Positions 16,865 through 26,001 of a stretch of 43,173 nt of DNA are shown here, piece after piece (the first letter of the stretch is position 1; every line of letters begins with the position of its first letter). The position numbers and the translations under genes were made by a program. The notes under the pieces are model-generated. The model searched no databases. It saw nothing but the letters and a program-made list of their open reading frames with translations, and was not told the origin of the DNA. Origin of the DNA: Lachnospiraceae bacterium (lineage in GTDB: Bacteria > Bacillota > Clostridia > Lachnospirales > Lachnospiraceae); contig JAQYIU010000130.1 of the NCBI GenBank assembly GCA_028721415.1, forward strand, positions 1-43,173, in the 5' to 3' direction.

Positions 16865-17025
16865 AGTACATCGTTCGCAAAATAACTCGACGAATACGTA
16901 GAATGTTTTTTTGAGAGTGCTATTCAAAAAACGTAGGCGTAGCGGGCTACGTTGAGGCTTTTTGAATGGTGCTATTGGAAAAACAGGCAAGTTATTCGAT
17001 CGAGTTATTTAAGATACGATGTACT
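16865..17025. repeat. 161-bp palindromic MITE-like element
   Basis: The terminal inverted repeats of about 32 bp (16865-16896 and 16993-17025) match well: AGTACATCGT...AAATAACTCGA...CGAATA against its complement. An inner inverted repeat (ATTCAAAAA / TTTTTGAAT) and a central CGTAG/CTACG hairpin add to the fold. A partial relative lies at 9583-9696 and a 19-bp piece at 3925-3943. The element ends five bases before the CoA-transferase stop. No open frame of note is inside, so a non-autonomous element is likely. Confidence 0.75.
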
Positions 17026-17029
17026 AGGT

Positions 17030-18367
17030 TTATCTCCGGTTGGATTTTCTCCAGATTTTTCGTTTTTCTGCCTCCTGGATGAGTTCGTCCCGAAAATCCG
17101 GATGGGCAATGGAGATCAGATCTTCTGCCCTCTCCCAGGTAGATTTGCCTTCCATATTGATTACTCCATATTCCGTTGCCAGAAAATATACCTGGCTTCT
17201 CGGTGAAGTTATGATATCACCGTTGAACTGTGGTAATACACGGGAATGAAGTATTCCATTTTTATCTTTAAATGTGGAACTCATACAGATAAAAGCCTTT
17301 CCTCCTCTGGAGGAAGAAGCTCCTACCAGAAAATCCAGCTGTCCTCCAGTTCCACTGATTTGTCTGACTCCATAACTTTCGGATGAAACCTGGCCATACA
17401 AGTCCACCCCCACACAACTGTTGATTGAAACCATATCGTCTATCTGTGCAATAACATAAGGCCTGTTTACATATTCTAACGGATAGGCTGCCACTCCGTG
17501 ATTATCGTCCAGCCATTCATACAGTTCCGGCGATCCAATTGCATTACCGAAAACACCTTTTCCTCTGTCGATCGTTTTCTTTTTATTGGTCAGCTTTCCG
17601 GCATTGTAAAGATGAAGGTAAGCATCGGAGCATAATTCCGTATGCATTCCCAGATCCTTAAGATCCGATTCCGCAAGAATCTCTCCCACTGCATTTGGCA
17701 TACTGCCCACTCCCAATTGAAGGGTCGCACCATCACAAATATATGGCAAAATATTGGCTGCAATCTGCCGGTCAATCGCGGAAGGTTCATATCTTGGAGC
17801 TACCGGAAATGGTTCATGCTCCCCTTCCACAATATAATCCACTTCCGATACGTGAACACATTCATCATACCCTCCATGGACTTTAGGCATATGTTCGTTG
17901 ACCTCCACAATCACAATGTCCGCATTACGGACAATAGGTGCTGCCACGCCGGTATTGACGGAATAATTGAAGTACCCATGCTTATCCATGGGTGACACAC
18001 TGACCATCACCACATTTACATTAAGAAAGTACTGATAATAAGCTGCGTTATTATGAAATACCATCGGAATAAAATAGCAGAGTCCTCTGTCGCAAAGCTT
18101 TCTCTCATAGGCCGAACAGTGCCAGGTATGATAGATGAAATGTTTCTGACTCTCATCACATTCCGCCACTTCAATCGGTCCGTATATCAGATTACCCCGG
18201 ATCTTCACATCAAAAAGTTCCTCTTTCCGCTTTGCCAGTGCCCGGTCTAAAAGAACCGGCTTACCAAGGGAACTGGTATAGTCAATCCAGTCACCGCTTT
18301 TCACTACCTGAACCGCCTCATCCGGTGTACGAAGCTTTTCTTTGTATTCAGCCATAAAATCTTTCAT
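17030..18367 (-). CDS. Acetyl-CoA hydrolase/transferase family CoA-transferase (butyryl-CoA:acetate-like)
   Basis: The start at 18367 is chosen for GGAGGG seven bases upstream. The 445-residue protein belongs to the Cat1/But/4-hydroxybutyrate CoA-transferase family, which moves CoA between acyl-CoA and acetate. Landmarks are an N-terminal GDWIDYTSSLGKP, LQLGVGSMPNAVGE (CoA-binding loop), INSCVGVDLYGQVSSES, and SGTGGQLDFLVGA, a motif typical of butyryl-CoA:acetate CoA-transferases from gut butyrate producers. The C-terminal STWERAEDLISIAHPDFR is also conserved there. The exact acyl substrate (butyryl, propionyl or 4-hydroxybutyryl) cannot be read from sequence. It lies downstream of pta on the same strand but beyond pta's terminator. 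Confidence 0.8.
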   Translation of the reverse strand: MKDFMAEYKEKLRTPDEAVQVVKSGDWIDYTSSLGKPVLLDRALAKRKEELFDVKIRGNLIYGPIEVAECDESQKHFIYHTWHCSAYERKLCDRGLCYFIPMVFHNNAAYYQYFLNVNVVMVSVSPMDKHGYFNYSVNTGVAAPIVRNADIVIVEVNEHMPKVHGGYDECVHVSEVDYIVEGEHEPFPVAPRYEPSAIDRQIAANILPYICDGATLQLGVGSMPNAVGEILAESDLKDLGMHTELCSDAYLHLYNAGKLTNKKKTIDRGKGVFGNAIGSPELYEWLDDNHGVAAYPLEYVNRPYVIAQIDDMVSINSCVGVDLYGQVSSESYGVRQISGTGGQLDFLVGASSSRGGKAFICMSSTFKDKNGILHSRVLPQFNGDIITSPRSQVYFLATEYGVINMEGKSTWERAEDLISIAHPDFRDELIQEAEKRKIWRKSNRR

Positions 18368-18494
18368 AAAGCACCCTCCTGCAGACCCTTCTCCGCCTGC
18401 TTTTTCATTCATAATATGATCTGAACATTACAGAATATTTTCGTTTTTCTTTGTTTAGTATATCATCTTTTCCATAAAAAAACTATTGAAAAAA

Positions 18495-18536
18495 GGCGCC
18501 TGCAGTAACGGTAATCAAACCGTTACTGCAGGCGCC
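18495..18536 (-). terminator. Strong terminator of pta
   Basis: A perfect 18-bp stem (18495-18512 with 18519-18536) has a 6-base loop and is followed on the minus strand by a run of T. It lies 25 bases after the pta stop. Confidence 0.93.
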
Positions 18537-18561
18537 GCACTTTCTTATAACAGATCAATAC

Positions 18562-19617
18562 TTATTTCTTCTGTAATTTTTTAGCCTGGATGAAAGTCTC
18601 AACAACTGCTCTTACAACAGCTTCAAGTTCTTCTTCATCAACAGTTTCTTCCTGTGGTACACTGAGGGCTGCAGTCACGATGGACATGCTGTAAACTTCT
18701 TCTGCAGTACAGCCACGGCTCAGGTCGTTAATCGGTGCATTCAGTCCCTGAAGAACAGGACCCACTGCGGTGTATCCGCCAAGGCGGGATGCGATCTTGT
18801 AACCGATATTACCTGCATTGATGTCAGGGAAAATAAATGTGTTAGCCTGTCCTGCAACTGGTGATCCAGGGCACTTGATACCTGCAACATCCGGAGATAC
18901 AGATGCATCAAACTGAATCTCACCTTCTACAGCCAGATCCGGTGCAGCTTCTTTAATCTTCTTTGTCGCATTGGCAACCTTAGTTACAGAAGGTCCCTTA
19001 CCAGATCCCAATGTTGAGTAAGATAACATCGCAACCTTCGGATCAATTCCGAAAATCTTAGCAGTATTTGCAGATTCAATTGCGATCTCAACCAAATCAT
19101 CTTCGGAAGGATCAATGTTGATCGCACAGTCACCCATGGCAATCTTCTCATCTCCACGAACAAGAATGAAGCAGGAGCTTACGATATTATTGCCTGGTTT
19201 TGTCTTAATAAGCTGCAGAGCCGGACGAACCGTATCTGCTGTGGAGTAGGTAGCTCCTCCTAACAGACAGTCTGCCTTACCCATCTTAACGAGCATGGTA
19301 CCAAAGTAATTGCTCTTGGATAATGCCTTACGTACCTGTTCATCTGTCATTTTTCCTTTACGGAGTTTCACCATCTCATCAACCATGGCATCCATCTCTG
19401 GATATCCGACAGGATCAATGATATCACAACCTGCAATATCATAATTGCCGGCTTTGGCTGCTGTCTTCACTTCTTCTTCGTTACCGAGAAGAATTACACC
19501 AAGAATTCCTTCCTTGGTGAGCTTGGACGCAGCATCTAGAATCCTGTTATCAGAGCCTTCAGTAAAGACAATGGTACGAGGATTCTTCTTCAACGTTTCA
19601 ATCATTTTTGTTAGCAT
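18562..19617 (-). CDS. pta: Phosphate acetyltransferase
   Basis: Converts acetyl-CoA and phosphate to acetyl phosphate and CoA, the entry to substrate-level ATP formation with acetate kinase. The 351-residue length suits the short Pta class without the N-terminal DRTGG domain. Motifs include TIVFTEGSDNRILDAA at the start, CLLGGATYSTADTVRPALQ, the Pta signature MLSYSTLGSGKGP, and FDASVSPDVAGIKCPGSPVAGQAN with FIFPDINAGNIGYK. GGGAGG is nine bases before the ATG. There is no adjacent ackA, its usual partner. It has its own promoter and terminator, so it is a single-gene unit. It is unrelated in sequence to PduL at the right end, which does the same chemistry. Confidence 0.95.
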   Translation of the reverse strand: MLTKMIETLKKNPRTIVFTEGSDNRILDAASKLTKEGILGVILLGNEEEVKTAAKAGNYDIAGCDIIDPVGYPEMDAMVDEMVKLRKGKMTDEQVRKALSKSNYFGTMLVKMGKADCLLGGATYSTADTVRPALQLIKTKPGNNIVSSCFILVRGDEKIAMGDCAINIDPSEDDLVEIAIESANTAKIFGIDPKVAMLSYSTLGSGKGPSVTKVANATKKIKEAAPDLAVEGEIQFDASVSPDVAGIKCPGSPVAGQANTFIFPDINAGNIGYKIASRLGGYTAVGPVLQGLNAPINDLSRGCTAEEVYSMSIVTAALSVPQEETVDEEELEAVVRAVVETFIQAKKLQKK

Positions 19618-19717
19618 TCTATGAACCTCCCAGTCTAATATGCTAATTGCCAGTTACTTATCCCCCTTTCCCCTGAAATACAGAGGAAAGTAAATCAAAC
19701 CAAATTATCCTACTATT

Positions 19718-19746
19718 ATTTTAAGTCACGTCTTTTCTTTTTTCAA
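19718..19746 (-). promoter_or_regulatory. Promoter of pta
   Basis: On the minus strand TTGAAA (19741-19746) and TAAAAT (19718-19723) have a 17-base spacer. This gives a leader of about 95 bases before the ATG at 19617. Confidence 0.6.
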
Positions 19747-19799
19747 CACATGGTTACGATAAATTTTTGACACCTATACAAAATAAAACGGCAAGAAAA

Positions 19800-19830
19800 A
19801 AGAAGAGCATCAAATTATGATACTCTTCTT
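19800..19830 (-). terminator. Terminator of the Na/Pi cotransporter-VanW operon
   Basis: AAGAAGAGCATC (19800-19811) pairs with GATACTCTTCTT (19819-19830) with one wobble, and a T-tract follows on the minus strand. Confidence 0.85.
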
Positions 19831-19847
19831 TGTAAGAATATGTCCTT

Positions 19848-21476
19848 CTATTGTATTTCATCCCCAGACTCTTCCGTCTCTTGTTCCGGTTCTTCTTCTG
19901 AGATCTCCGGTTCTTTCGTTCCGACACGAACAATCCGATCCTTCTTCTTATATACGCAGTAAGCTTCTTTTTCGGAAGAAATCTTCTTTCCGTCTCCATC
20001 ATAGATATTTCGGTAAGTCTGCACCACATATCCATCATGGCCGGAACTGATTACCTCAGTGACTCCTTTATCCATGCTATCATCTTCCTGATAAACGGTA
20101 TCACAGGAATTCACCTTCAATGTTTCTGCCGTCATCTCAATTTTTTTGTCATCGAGTTTCGCCCCGTATATCTTACAGGTAACCTGACCGCCGGAATATT
20201 TGGCTGAAATTTTTATCGGATAATCTGTATTATTCTTAAACTGAAAATCCGGACCGCCCCAGGATACTGTAGCATCCATTCCAATTCCAATATAGCTGGA
20301 AACATAAGAATGGTTATGGTGCTCCACGATCTTCAGATTGGAAAGAAGCGTTGATTTGTAAAGAGTGGATGATACCTGACAGATTCCTCCGCCAAGTTCC
20401 TGCACCGACTCGCCATTTAAATAGGCGGGTGCTTTCTGGAATCCTCTCTCTGCTGTCCTCTCACCAACCGTATCATTGTAAGAAAATGTCTCACCCGGCA
20501 ATAAGATCTTCCCGTCAATCTTTTGGGCAGCTAAATCCACATTCGAAATTCTTGCACTGGTTCCGCTCACATTGGTCGTACAGCTTCCCAGTACATCCCG
20601 GAACAAGTATTTCTTCAGTTTTTTCGTTGTAATCTTCGGTTTGTCGATTTCCAACGGAATCGTAACCGTCTCCCCTTCAGCTGCATTATCAAAAACAGTC
20701 TGAGCGCTAGCAACATCAAAACTAATACCATTTACCGCCTTCACAATCTTATAATCTTTCTTCGGATCCAGCGTGGCATTTGATTTCTCAGTATGTATCT
20801 CATCGTATACTGCCTGCATGTCCGTCTTTTCCACCGTCCCGGTGAGCATCGGACACTCTACCACAGACTTATAATCTGCCCTGGATACCGCATCTTCCAA
20901 TGCTGTTACCAGTTTCTCCTGATCAACGGAAACACCTGTAATTCCCTTCGTGAGAACCAGATCTGTCTTCGTCACTTCATAGGATGTCTGCACCGTAGTG
21001 TTAATCAACATCAATCCCGCTGTTTCAATATCCTGTTTCAGCAGTTTCTCATCCGTCACCTGAGGAATCCGGCTATATTTTTTCTTAAAAAGCTTTGCTC
21101 TGAGCATTTCTGCTCCCCTCGTAAAAAAATTACGATGGGCAAATCCGGCTGCCTCCTCGGCTGCGCCTTTCGCATCAACAGTAAGACAGTTAAAAAGGGA
21201 TACTTTATAGTCCTGATCAAGAGCATGCACCGTGAGGGCTACATCAGCATATTTCTCCTCAAAATCTCTCTGAATCGCATCTTCCGCCTCCGTCGCTGTC
21301 ATTTCACCGACATTGACTTCATTGACGTAGACACCATCTGCGATATGATTTTTCGGAACCAGTGCACAGGCAATCAGATAGCCGATGAATAAGACTCCAA
21401 CTCCTGCCATAATGAGCAGATTTTTCTTTTTCTTCTGTCTTCTTTCTTTTTGTTTCCTATCCAATCTTCTGCTCAT
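19848..21476 (-). CDS. VanW family membrane-anchored cell-wall protein
   Basis: The 542-residue protein has a very basic N-terminus, one membrane helix (about 20-40) and a long outer part. Two PG-binding-4-like regions (about 45-300) precede the VanW domain (about 310-440), seen in GKILLPGETFSYNDTVGERT, NGESVQELGGGICQVSSTLY and HNHSYVSSYIGIGMDATVSWGGPDF. A G5-like beta segment and an acidic Glu-rich tail end the protein. VanW proteins were named from vancomycin clusters but are widespread in spore-forming Firmicutes and are not resistance genes by themselves; the role is probably peptidoglycan binding. It lies five bases after the Na/Pi cotransporter gene, so the two form an operon. Confidence 0.88.
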   Translation of the reverse strand: MSRRLDRKQKERRQKKKKNLLIMAGVGVLFIGYLIACALVPKNHIADGVYVNEVNVGEMTATEAEDAIQRDFEEKYADVALTVHALDQDYKVSLFNCLTVDAKGAAEEAAGFAHRNFFTRGAEMLRAKLFKKKYSRIPQVTDEKLLKQDIETAGLMLINTTVQTSYEVTKTDLVLTKGITGVSVDQEKLVTALEDAVSRADYKSVVECPMLTGTVEKTDMQAVYDEIHTEKSNATLDPKKDYKIVKAVNGISFDVASAQTVFDNAAEGETVTIPLEIDKPKITTKKLKKYLFRDVLGSCTTNVSGTSARISNVDLAAQKIDGKILLPGETFSYNDTVGERTAERGFQKAPAYLNGESVQELGGGICQVSSTLYKSTLLSNLKIVEHHNHSYVSSYIGIGMDATVSWGGPDFQFKNNTDYPIKISAKYSGGQVTCKIYGAKLDDKKIEMTAETLKVNSCDTVYQEDDSMDKGVTEVISSGHDGYVVQTYRNIYDGDGKKISSEKEAYCVYKKKDRIVRVGTKEPEISEEEPEQETEESGDEIQ

Positions 21477-21481
21477 GAACT

Positions 21482-23122
21482 TTAAGCCTCTTCCGGATTA
21501 TCATGGAATATAGAATAAGCAATATTTGTTGCATGGTCGGCGATACGCTCGAGACCAATTACCATATCGGTAAAAATAAGACCGGTTTCTACAGAACATT
21601 CGCCCTTAGAGAGACGTTTCACCTGCTGTTTCTGCAGATCAATATCCATCTGATCAATTTCATTTTCCAGAGCAATAATCTCATCAATATTATCTTTTTC
21701 TGACGTCACGAACATGGTAAGAGATTTCTCATATAAGCTGAATACTTTATCGTACATCTGAATAATCTCCTGCTTACCAACTTCCGTAAATACCAGGTTC
21801 TGTTGTTTCTTCTTTTCAGAGTTCTCCACGATGTTCATGGCATGATCCCCAATACGCTCCAGGTCGATCACAACATGGAACAGGGCACCGATTCGTCCGG
21901 AATCGGTTAACGGCAACTCATAACGGTTAACCTCAACCAGATAATCCGTAATCTCGCTGCTCAGATAGTCGATAACGCTCTCTCTCTTTCTAACTGCTTC
22001 TGCAGCACCTTCTGTATCATCCATCAGAGCACTCATACTGTCTTTTAAGTTCTCTCCAGCCAGTACGGCCATACGTTCAATTTCCTGTATAATCTCCACA
22101 ACAGCGGTAGAAGGCAGGAAATTCTTGGCTTTTCCGATGTACTCCAGATGTTTATCATCCTGTTTCACATCATCCTCTTTTCCATCTTTTACCAGAACTT
22201 TAGTAAGTGCAATGATCTGATTGGAAATCGGGAGGAAAATAATTGTCTGGAAGGTTTTAAAAATTGTATCTGCATTGGCTACGAAACGCTTCGCATTATC
22301 CACTCCGTTGATCGATGCAATCATATTGGTAACAGGCTCCATGGCAAATATCAGTATAATAGAGATAACAATCATACCAAGCACATTAAAGAGCAAATGA
22401 ACCAAAGCTGTTCTCTTCGCATCCTTGCTGGCATTCATACCCGCCATAACCGCCGGAGTACAGGAACCGATGTTAGCACCAAGAATAAAATACAAACAGC
22501 TTCCCAGACCGACCAGTCCTGAGTCAGCAAGAAGTACTAACACACTGACCGTAACAGAAGAACTCTGAACGATCACGGTAAAAATCAGACCTACCAACAG
22601 TGCAATCACCGGATTGGAAAGATATGCAAAATAATGCATGATCACCGGGAATTCCGGAATGGCACTCAAAGCACCGGTCATAAAGTTAATTCCCAGGAAC
22701 AGGGCACCAAATCCAAATATGATCTCCGACACCTTACGATAAATAGGCTTCTTGCCAAACATCATAAGGCAAGCACCGATGAAAATAATGTACGGTGCAA
22801 TCGCTGTCAATTTCAGAGATACCAGCTGTGAAGTGATTGTGGTACCGATATTGGCACCAAAGGTGATGCCGACAGACTGTCCAAGACTCATAAGTCCGGC
22901 ATTAACAAAGCTGACCTCCATTACCGTCGTCGCGCCTGAGGACTGAATAAACGCAGTAAACAAAGCACCGAACAAAACTGCTGTAATCTTGTTCTTTGTT
23001 ACCCGGTTAAGAATCCCGCGCATCTTGTCACCAGCTGCCTTCTGCAGACTCTCACTCATAAACTTCATACCAAATAAGAAGAGTGCAAGTCCGCTCATAA
23101 GTTCCGTAAGCATTTGTAACAT
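21482..23122 (-). CDS. Na+/phosphate cotransporter (NptA/YjbB type) with PhoU-like domain
   Basis: A 546-residue inner-membrane protein. The transporter half (about 1-310) carries two inverted repeats with the QSSGATT and QSSSVTVS signatures and the ITFGANIGTT and ILGANIGSCT motifs that line the ion path. A cytosolic PhoU-like helical part (about 345-546) follows, with two IGLERIADHATNIAYS or DLERIGDHAMNIVENS repeats, each holding the metal-binding Glu/Asp/His set of PhoU. The start at 23122 has GAGG eight bases upstream. It may import or export phosphate; the direction is not visible. It is first in an operon with the VanW gene. Confidence 0.9.
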   Translation of the reverse strand: MLQMLTELMSGLALFLFGMKFMSESLQKAAGDKMRGILNRVTKNKITAVLFGALFTAFIQSSGATTVMEVSFVNAGLMSLGQSVGITFGANIGTTITSQLVSLKLTAIAPYIIFIGACLMMFGKKPIYRKVSEIIFGFGALFLGINFMTGALSAIPEFPVIMHYFAYLSNPVIALLVGLIFTVIVQSSSVTVSVLVLLADSGLVGLGSCLYFILGANIGSCTPAVMAGMNASKDAKRTALVHLLFNVLGMIVISIILIFAMEPVTNMIASINGVDNAKRFVANADTIFKTFQTIIFLPISNQIIALTKVLVKDGKEDDVKQDDKHLEYIGKAKNFLPSTAVVEIIQEIERMAVLAGENLKDSMSALMDDTEGAAEAVRKRESVIDYLSSEITDYLVEVNRYELPLTDSGRIGALFHVVIDLERIGDHAMNIVENSEKKKQQNLVFTEVGKQEIIQMYDKVFSLYEKSLTMFVTSEKDNIDEIIALENEIDQMDIDLQKQQVKRLSKGECSVETGLIFTDMVIGLERIADHATNIAYSIFHDNPEEA

Positions 23123-23245
23123 AACTTTTTCCTCTTTCTCTTGTTGTTAACATAATTATTACGTAAATTATTCTTTTTCTTTACAATGCCTATTCTAATA
23201 TATTTCCTAAAAAAAAGAAAGTGTAATCTTATGCTATGGAATCCC

Positions 23246-23400
23246 TATGTCAGAAGGCTATGGAAAAGATGTGAAATCGCAGATAATATTTATATATAAG
23301 CAGATGTCTATCATTTATAATTGCAGATGATAGCCATTTCTGCTTAATAATAAAAACATACTGCGATTTCCACATCTTTTTTCAAAAGCTTTCAGACATA
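23246..23400. repeat. 155-bp foldback element upstream of the Na/Pi cotransporter
   Basis: A nearly continuous imperfect inverted repeat: TATGTC...GAA.GCT (from 23246), AAAAGATGTG.AAATCGCAG (23264-23282) against 23361-23380 and beyond to 23400. Inner pairs AAGCAGA/TCTGCTT and CTATCAT/ATGATAG continue the stem. It looks MITE-like. The surrounding gap 23123-23475 shows no gene. Confidence 0.75.
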
Positions 23401-23436
23401 TTCGCCACGCCCGAGGCCGGGATGGGGAAAAGAAAA

Positions 23437-23468
23437 AACCAGATAAAATCAAAAGATTTTATCTGGTT
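23437..23468 (-). terminator. Terminator of the tRNA-Tyr/tRNA-Leu transcript
   Basis: A perfect 14-bp stem (23437-23450 with 23455-23468) has a 4-base loop, and a T-tract follows on the minus strand just past the tRNA-Leu 3' end. Confidence 0.93.
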
Positions 23469-23475
23469 AAAAATA

Positions 23476-23562
23476 TGCCGGCGATCGGAATCGAACCGAT
23501 ACGGGAGTATAAGTCCCGCAGGATTTTAAGTCCTGTGCGTCTGCCAGTTCCGCCACGCCGGC
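23476..23562 (-). tRNA. tRNA-Leu (anticodon UAA)
   Basis: A complete cloverleaf of 87 nt can be read on the minus strand. The acceptor GCCGGCG pairs with CGCCGGC, the anticodon loop is CUUAAAA, the extra arm is long as expected for tRNA-Leu, and the T-loop is GGUUCGAUUCC. The CCA end is not encoded. It is second in a two-tRNA transcript. Confidence 0.95.
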
Positions 23563-23594
23563 TTGATCTGTCTGCATAGAGCATTCAGATTCAA

Positions 23595-23676
23595 TGGGCG
23601 GAGGTGGATTCGAACCACCGAAGCAATTTGCAGCAGATTTACAGTCTGTCCCCTTTGGCCACTCGGGAATCCACCC
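23595..23676 (-). tRNA. tRNA-Tyr (anticodon GUA)
   Basis: An 82-nt cloverleaf on the minus strand with acceptor GGGUGGA, anticodon loop CUGUAAA, a long variable arm (tRNA-Tyr is class II in bacteria) and T-loop GGUUCGAAUCC. CCA is not encoded. It is first in the pair, 32 bases before tRNA-Leu. Confidence 0.95.
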
Positions 23677-23746
23677 ATTTCAGTATGAAATTTTCATCTG
23701 ACGATACAGTATTATATATGATTCACCCGAAAAAATCAAGTGTTTT

Positions 23747-25909
23747 TTAATAAATTCTCTGATTGCTCCGAATCTCATCTTTTGCTTTCATCTGTTTCTT
23801 TTCACGGGCTGGTACAGCTTTCAACAGAGTGGAAGAGATTCTAGGCAGGGTAATCTCCAGAACACCTCCGTGAACCGGATAGATCTGTGGCTCAAGGCTG
23901 TAGCTTTCCTCGTTGCTCATAACAATCTGTTGCATATTTTCTTCTTCCGTCACTCCAATTTCCCAGACGGACACTTTCACTTTGGCTTCATCAAAACCAC
24001 TGTTAATCAGCACGATCATTTTCTCATGGTCGGTAAATCTTCCATAACATATGACTTTATAAGCTCCCTGCAGATATTTCAGAGAACCTCTCATCAATGC
24101 CTCATGATATTTGTGAATATGAATCATATCTTTATGAAAATGAATCAGTTCCTGATCTTCTTTTCCCCACGGATAGGTCCGGCGGTTATCCGGGTCGGTC
24201 CAGCCTGTCACCCCAGCTTCGTCCCCATAATAAATGGTTGGCGCACCCGGCCAGGTCATCTGTATCATCACCGCTGCCCTCATGATTCCTTTGTTTACAT
24301 TCTGATCTGCTGCTTCCGGCCCAAGACTGTTTGTTCTTCCGACCATCTGATTGGTCCTTGTCAGAAAACGAGAGTGATCATGGTTGGAAAGTTCATTCAT
24401 GGAAACCATCAGAGATGGGTACTGGAATCTTGACATATGGTAGATCATGGCATCATGGAAAGCCTGTGTATTGCCAAGAAGATCGCTTCTCTTCTCATCA
24501 CTGTGTTTCTCAAGTCCTGTTAGAAACCAGGTGATCGGCTCCATAAAGGCACTGTAATTCATGATTGTATCCCACTCATCTCCCTGGAGCCATTCGCCGG
24601 GATCCCCGTAATGCTCCGCCAGAATAATGGCTTCCGGATTCGCTGTCTTTACTGCTTTCCGGAAATCTTTCCAGAACTGGTGATTCATCTCACCAGACTG
24701 TCCCAGATCCGCTGCCACATCAAGACGCCAGCCATCTACGTTATATGGAGGAGAAACCCATTTTCTTCCGATATCTAAAATATAGTCATATAATTGTCTG
24801 GATTCTTCGTAATTTAATTTCGGCAGAGTTTTATGCCCCCACCAGCCATCATAATTTTCATTATACGGCCACATTTCTTCATTATAAAATTTAAAATAAT
24901 GTCGGTATGGACTGTTGGCATCTACGTAAGCACCTTTTTCATAACCATATTGGTTCTCATAAAGCCGCTCAGCATCCATCCATTTATTAAAAGACCCGCA
25001 ATGATTAAATACTCCATCCAGAATGATCTTCATCCCTCTTTTATGAATCTCTTCCACAAAATGAACAAAGAATTCATTGCTGGCTTCCAGATTCCTCTTA
25101 TCCGTCACTCTGGAAATGTATTTGGTCGCTCCGCGATTATCGGTGGCTCCCTCCGGCAGCACTTCTCCCTCATCCACCACGATTTTCCCAAAATGGGGAT
25201 CAATATAATCATAATCCTGAATATCGTATTTGTGATTGGATGGAGAAACAAAGATCGGATTGCAGTAAATCACATCCACACCCAGTTCCTGGAGATAATC
25301 AAGATGATCAAGAACCCCCTGAAGATCTCCTCCATAAAATTCCCGAACTCCCATCTGGGCCGGATATTTCTCCCAGTCGGTCACCCTGCTTACCGGTTCA
25401 CCAATATAAATATATTCGCGGTCAAGCACATCGTTGGTCGGATCTCCGTTGGCAAAACGATCCACATAAATCTGATAGAAAATCGCTCCCTTTGCCCAGT
25501 CCGGTGTGGCAAACCCCGGTTTCACCCGGTAATTAAAGAACGGCTCATGGTCTCTCGTCGGCCCTTTTTTATTGAAGAAACATTTCTTTCCGCCAGAATG
25601 TATCTCAAAATAATACTCTAACATCTCTTCTCCGATTTCAAAAGAAATCTGGTAGAAATCAAACTGATCTGTTCGAGAGGCAACCTGCATCTCTCTTGAC
25701 TCTCCATTGAGATAAATGTAAACATGCTCCACATTATCTCGGGCGGTCCGAAATCGAATCGTGACCATATCTCCCGGATTAGGCTCCATCGGCTGCACAT
25801 AATTCATACTGCCATCAGTAAACAATGCCTGCAGATTCAACACCGGCTTGGTACGATAAATATGCAATTGTATTTTTTCTGCCAATGAAAGATTTTGAAT
25901 AGCTTCCAT
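23747..25909 (-). CDS. GH13 alpha-amylase family enzyme (neopullulanase/cyclomaltodextrinase-like)
   Basis: A 720-residue glycoside hydrolase acting on alpha-1,4-glucans or maltodextrins inside the cell, as no signal peptide is present. An N-terminal CBM34-like beta domain (about 15-125) is followed by the GH13 barrel. Conserved regions are DGVFNHCG (I), GWRLDVAADL with the nucleophile Asp (II), ILAEHYGDP with the acid/base Glu (III) and ELSNHDHSRF (IV). The early DVIYCNPIFVSPSNHKYDIQDY segment is typical of the neopullulanase subfamily, but at 720 residues it is longer than usual. The start at 25909 has GGAG ten bases upstream. A cre-like site and promoter lie directly upstream, so carbon catabolite control is likely. 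Confidence 0.88.
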   Translation of the reverse strand: MEAIQNLSLAEKIQLHIYRTKPVLNLQALFTDGSMNYVQPMEPNPGDMVTIRFRTARDNVEHVYIYLNGESREMQVASRTDQFDFYQISFEIGEEMLEYYFEIHSGGKKCFFNKKGPTRDHEPFFNYRVKPGFATPDWAKGAIFYQIYVDRFANGDPTNDVLDREYIYIGEPVSRVTDWEKYPAQMGVREFYGGDLQGVLDHLDYLQELGVDVIYCNPIFVSPSNHKYDIQDYDYIDPHFGKIVVDEGEVLPEGATDNRGATKYISRVTDKRNLEASNEFFVHFVEEIHKRGMKIILDGVFNHCGSFNKWMDAERLYENQYGYEKGAYVDANSPYRHYFKFYNEEMWPYNENYDGWWGHKTLPKLNYEESRQLYDYILDIGRKWVSPPYNVDGWRLDVAADLGQSGEMNHQFWKDFRKAVKTANPEAIILAEHYGDPGEWLQGDEWDTIMNYSAFMEPITWFLTGLEKHSDEKRSDLLGNTQAFHDAMIYHMSRFQYPSLMVSMNELSNHDHSRFLTRTNQMVGRTNSLGPEAADQNVNKGIMRAAVMIQMTWPGAPTIYYGDEAGVTGWTDPDNRRTYPWGKEDQELIHFHKDMIHIHKYHEALMRGSLKYLQGAYKVICYGRFTDHEKMIVLINSGFDEAKVKVSVWEIGVTEEENMQQIVMSNEESYSLEPQIYPVHGGVLEITLPRISSTLLKAVPAREKKQMKAKDEIRSNQRIY

Positions 25910-25952
25910 CTTTTTTCTCCTACTCTATGCATCGTGCAATCACATTTATTTC

Positions 25953-25981
25953 ATCATAGCTCAAAATGACTAAAAGTACAA
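25953..25981 (-). promoter_or_regulatory. Promoter of the GH13 amylase gene
   Basis: On the minus strand TTGTAC (25976-25981) and TATGAT (25953-25958) are separated by 17 bases. The leader is about 37 bases long. Confidence 0.7.
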
Positions 25982-25997
25982 TAGAAAACGTTTACAT
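25982..25997 (-). promoter_or_regulatory. cre (CcpA-binding) site
   Basis: The minus-strand sequence ATGTAAACGTTTTCTA matches the consensus WTGNAANCGNWNNCW at every position. It directly abuts the -35 box of the amylase promoter, which is a position used for CcpA control. Confidence 0.7.
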
Positions 25998-26001
25998 TTC
26001 T

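Noticed and set aside
24833-25621. 262-codon open frame on the plus strand
   Set aside because: It is antisense to the GH13 amylase gene and has a shadow-like Ile/His/Phe-rich composition.
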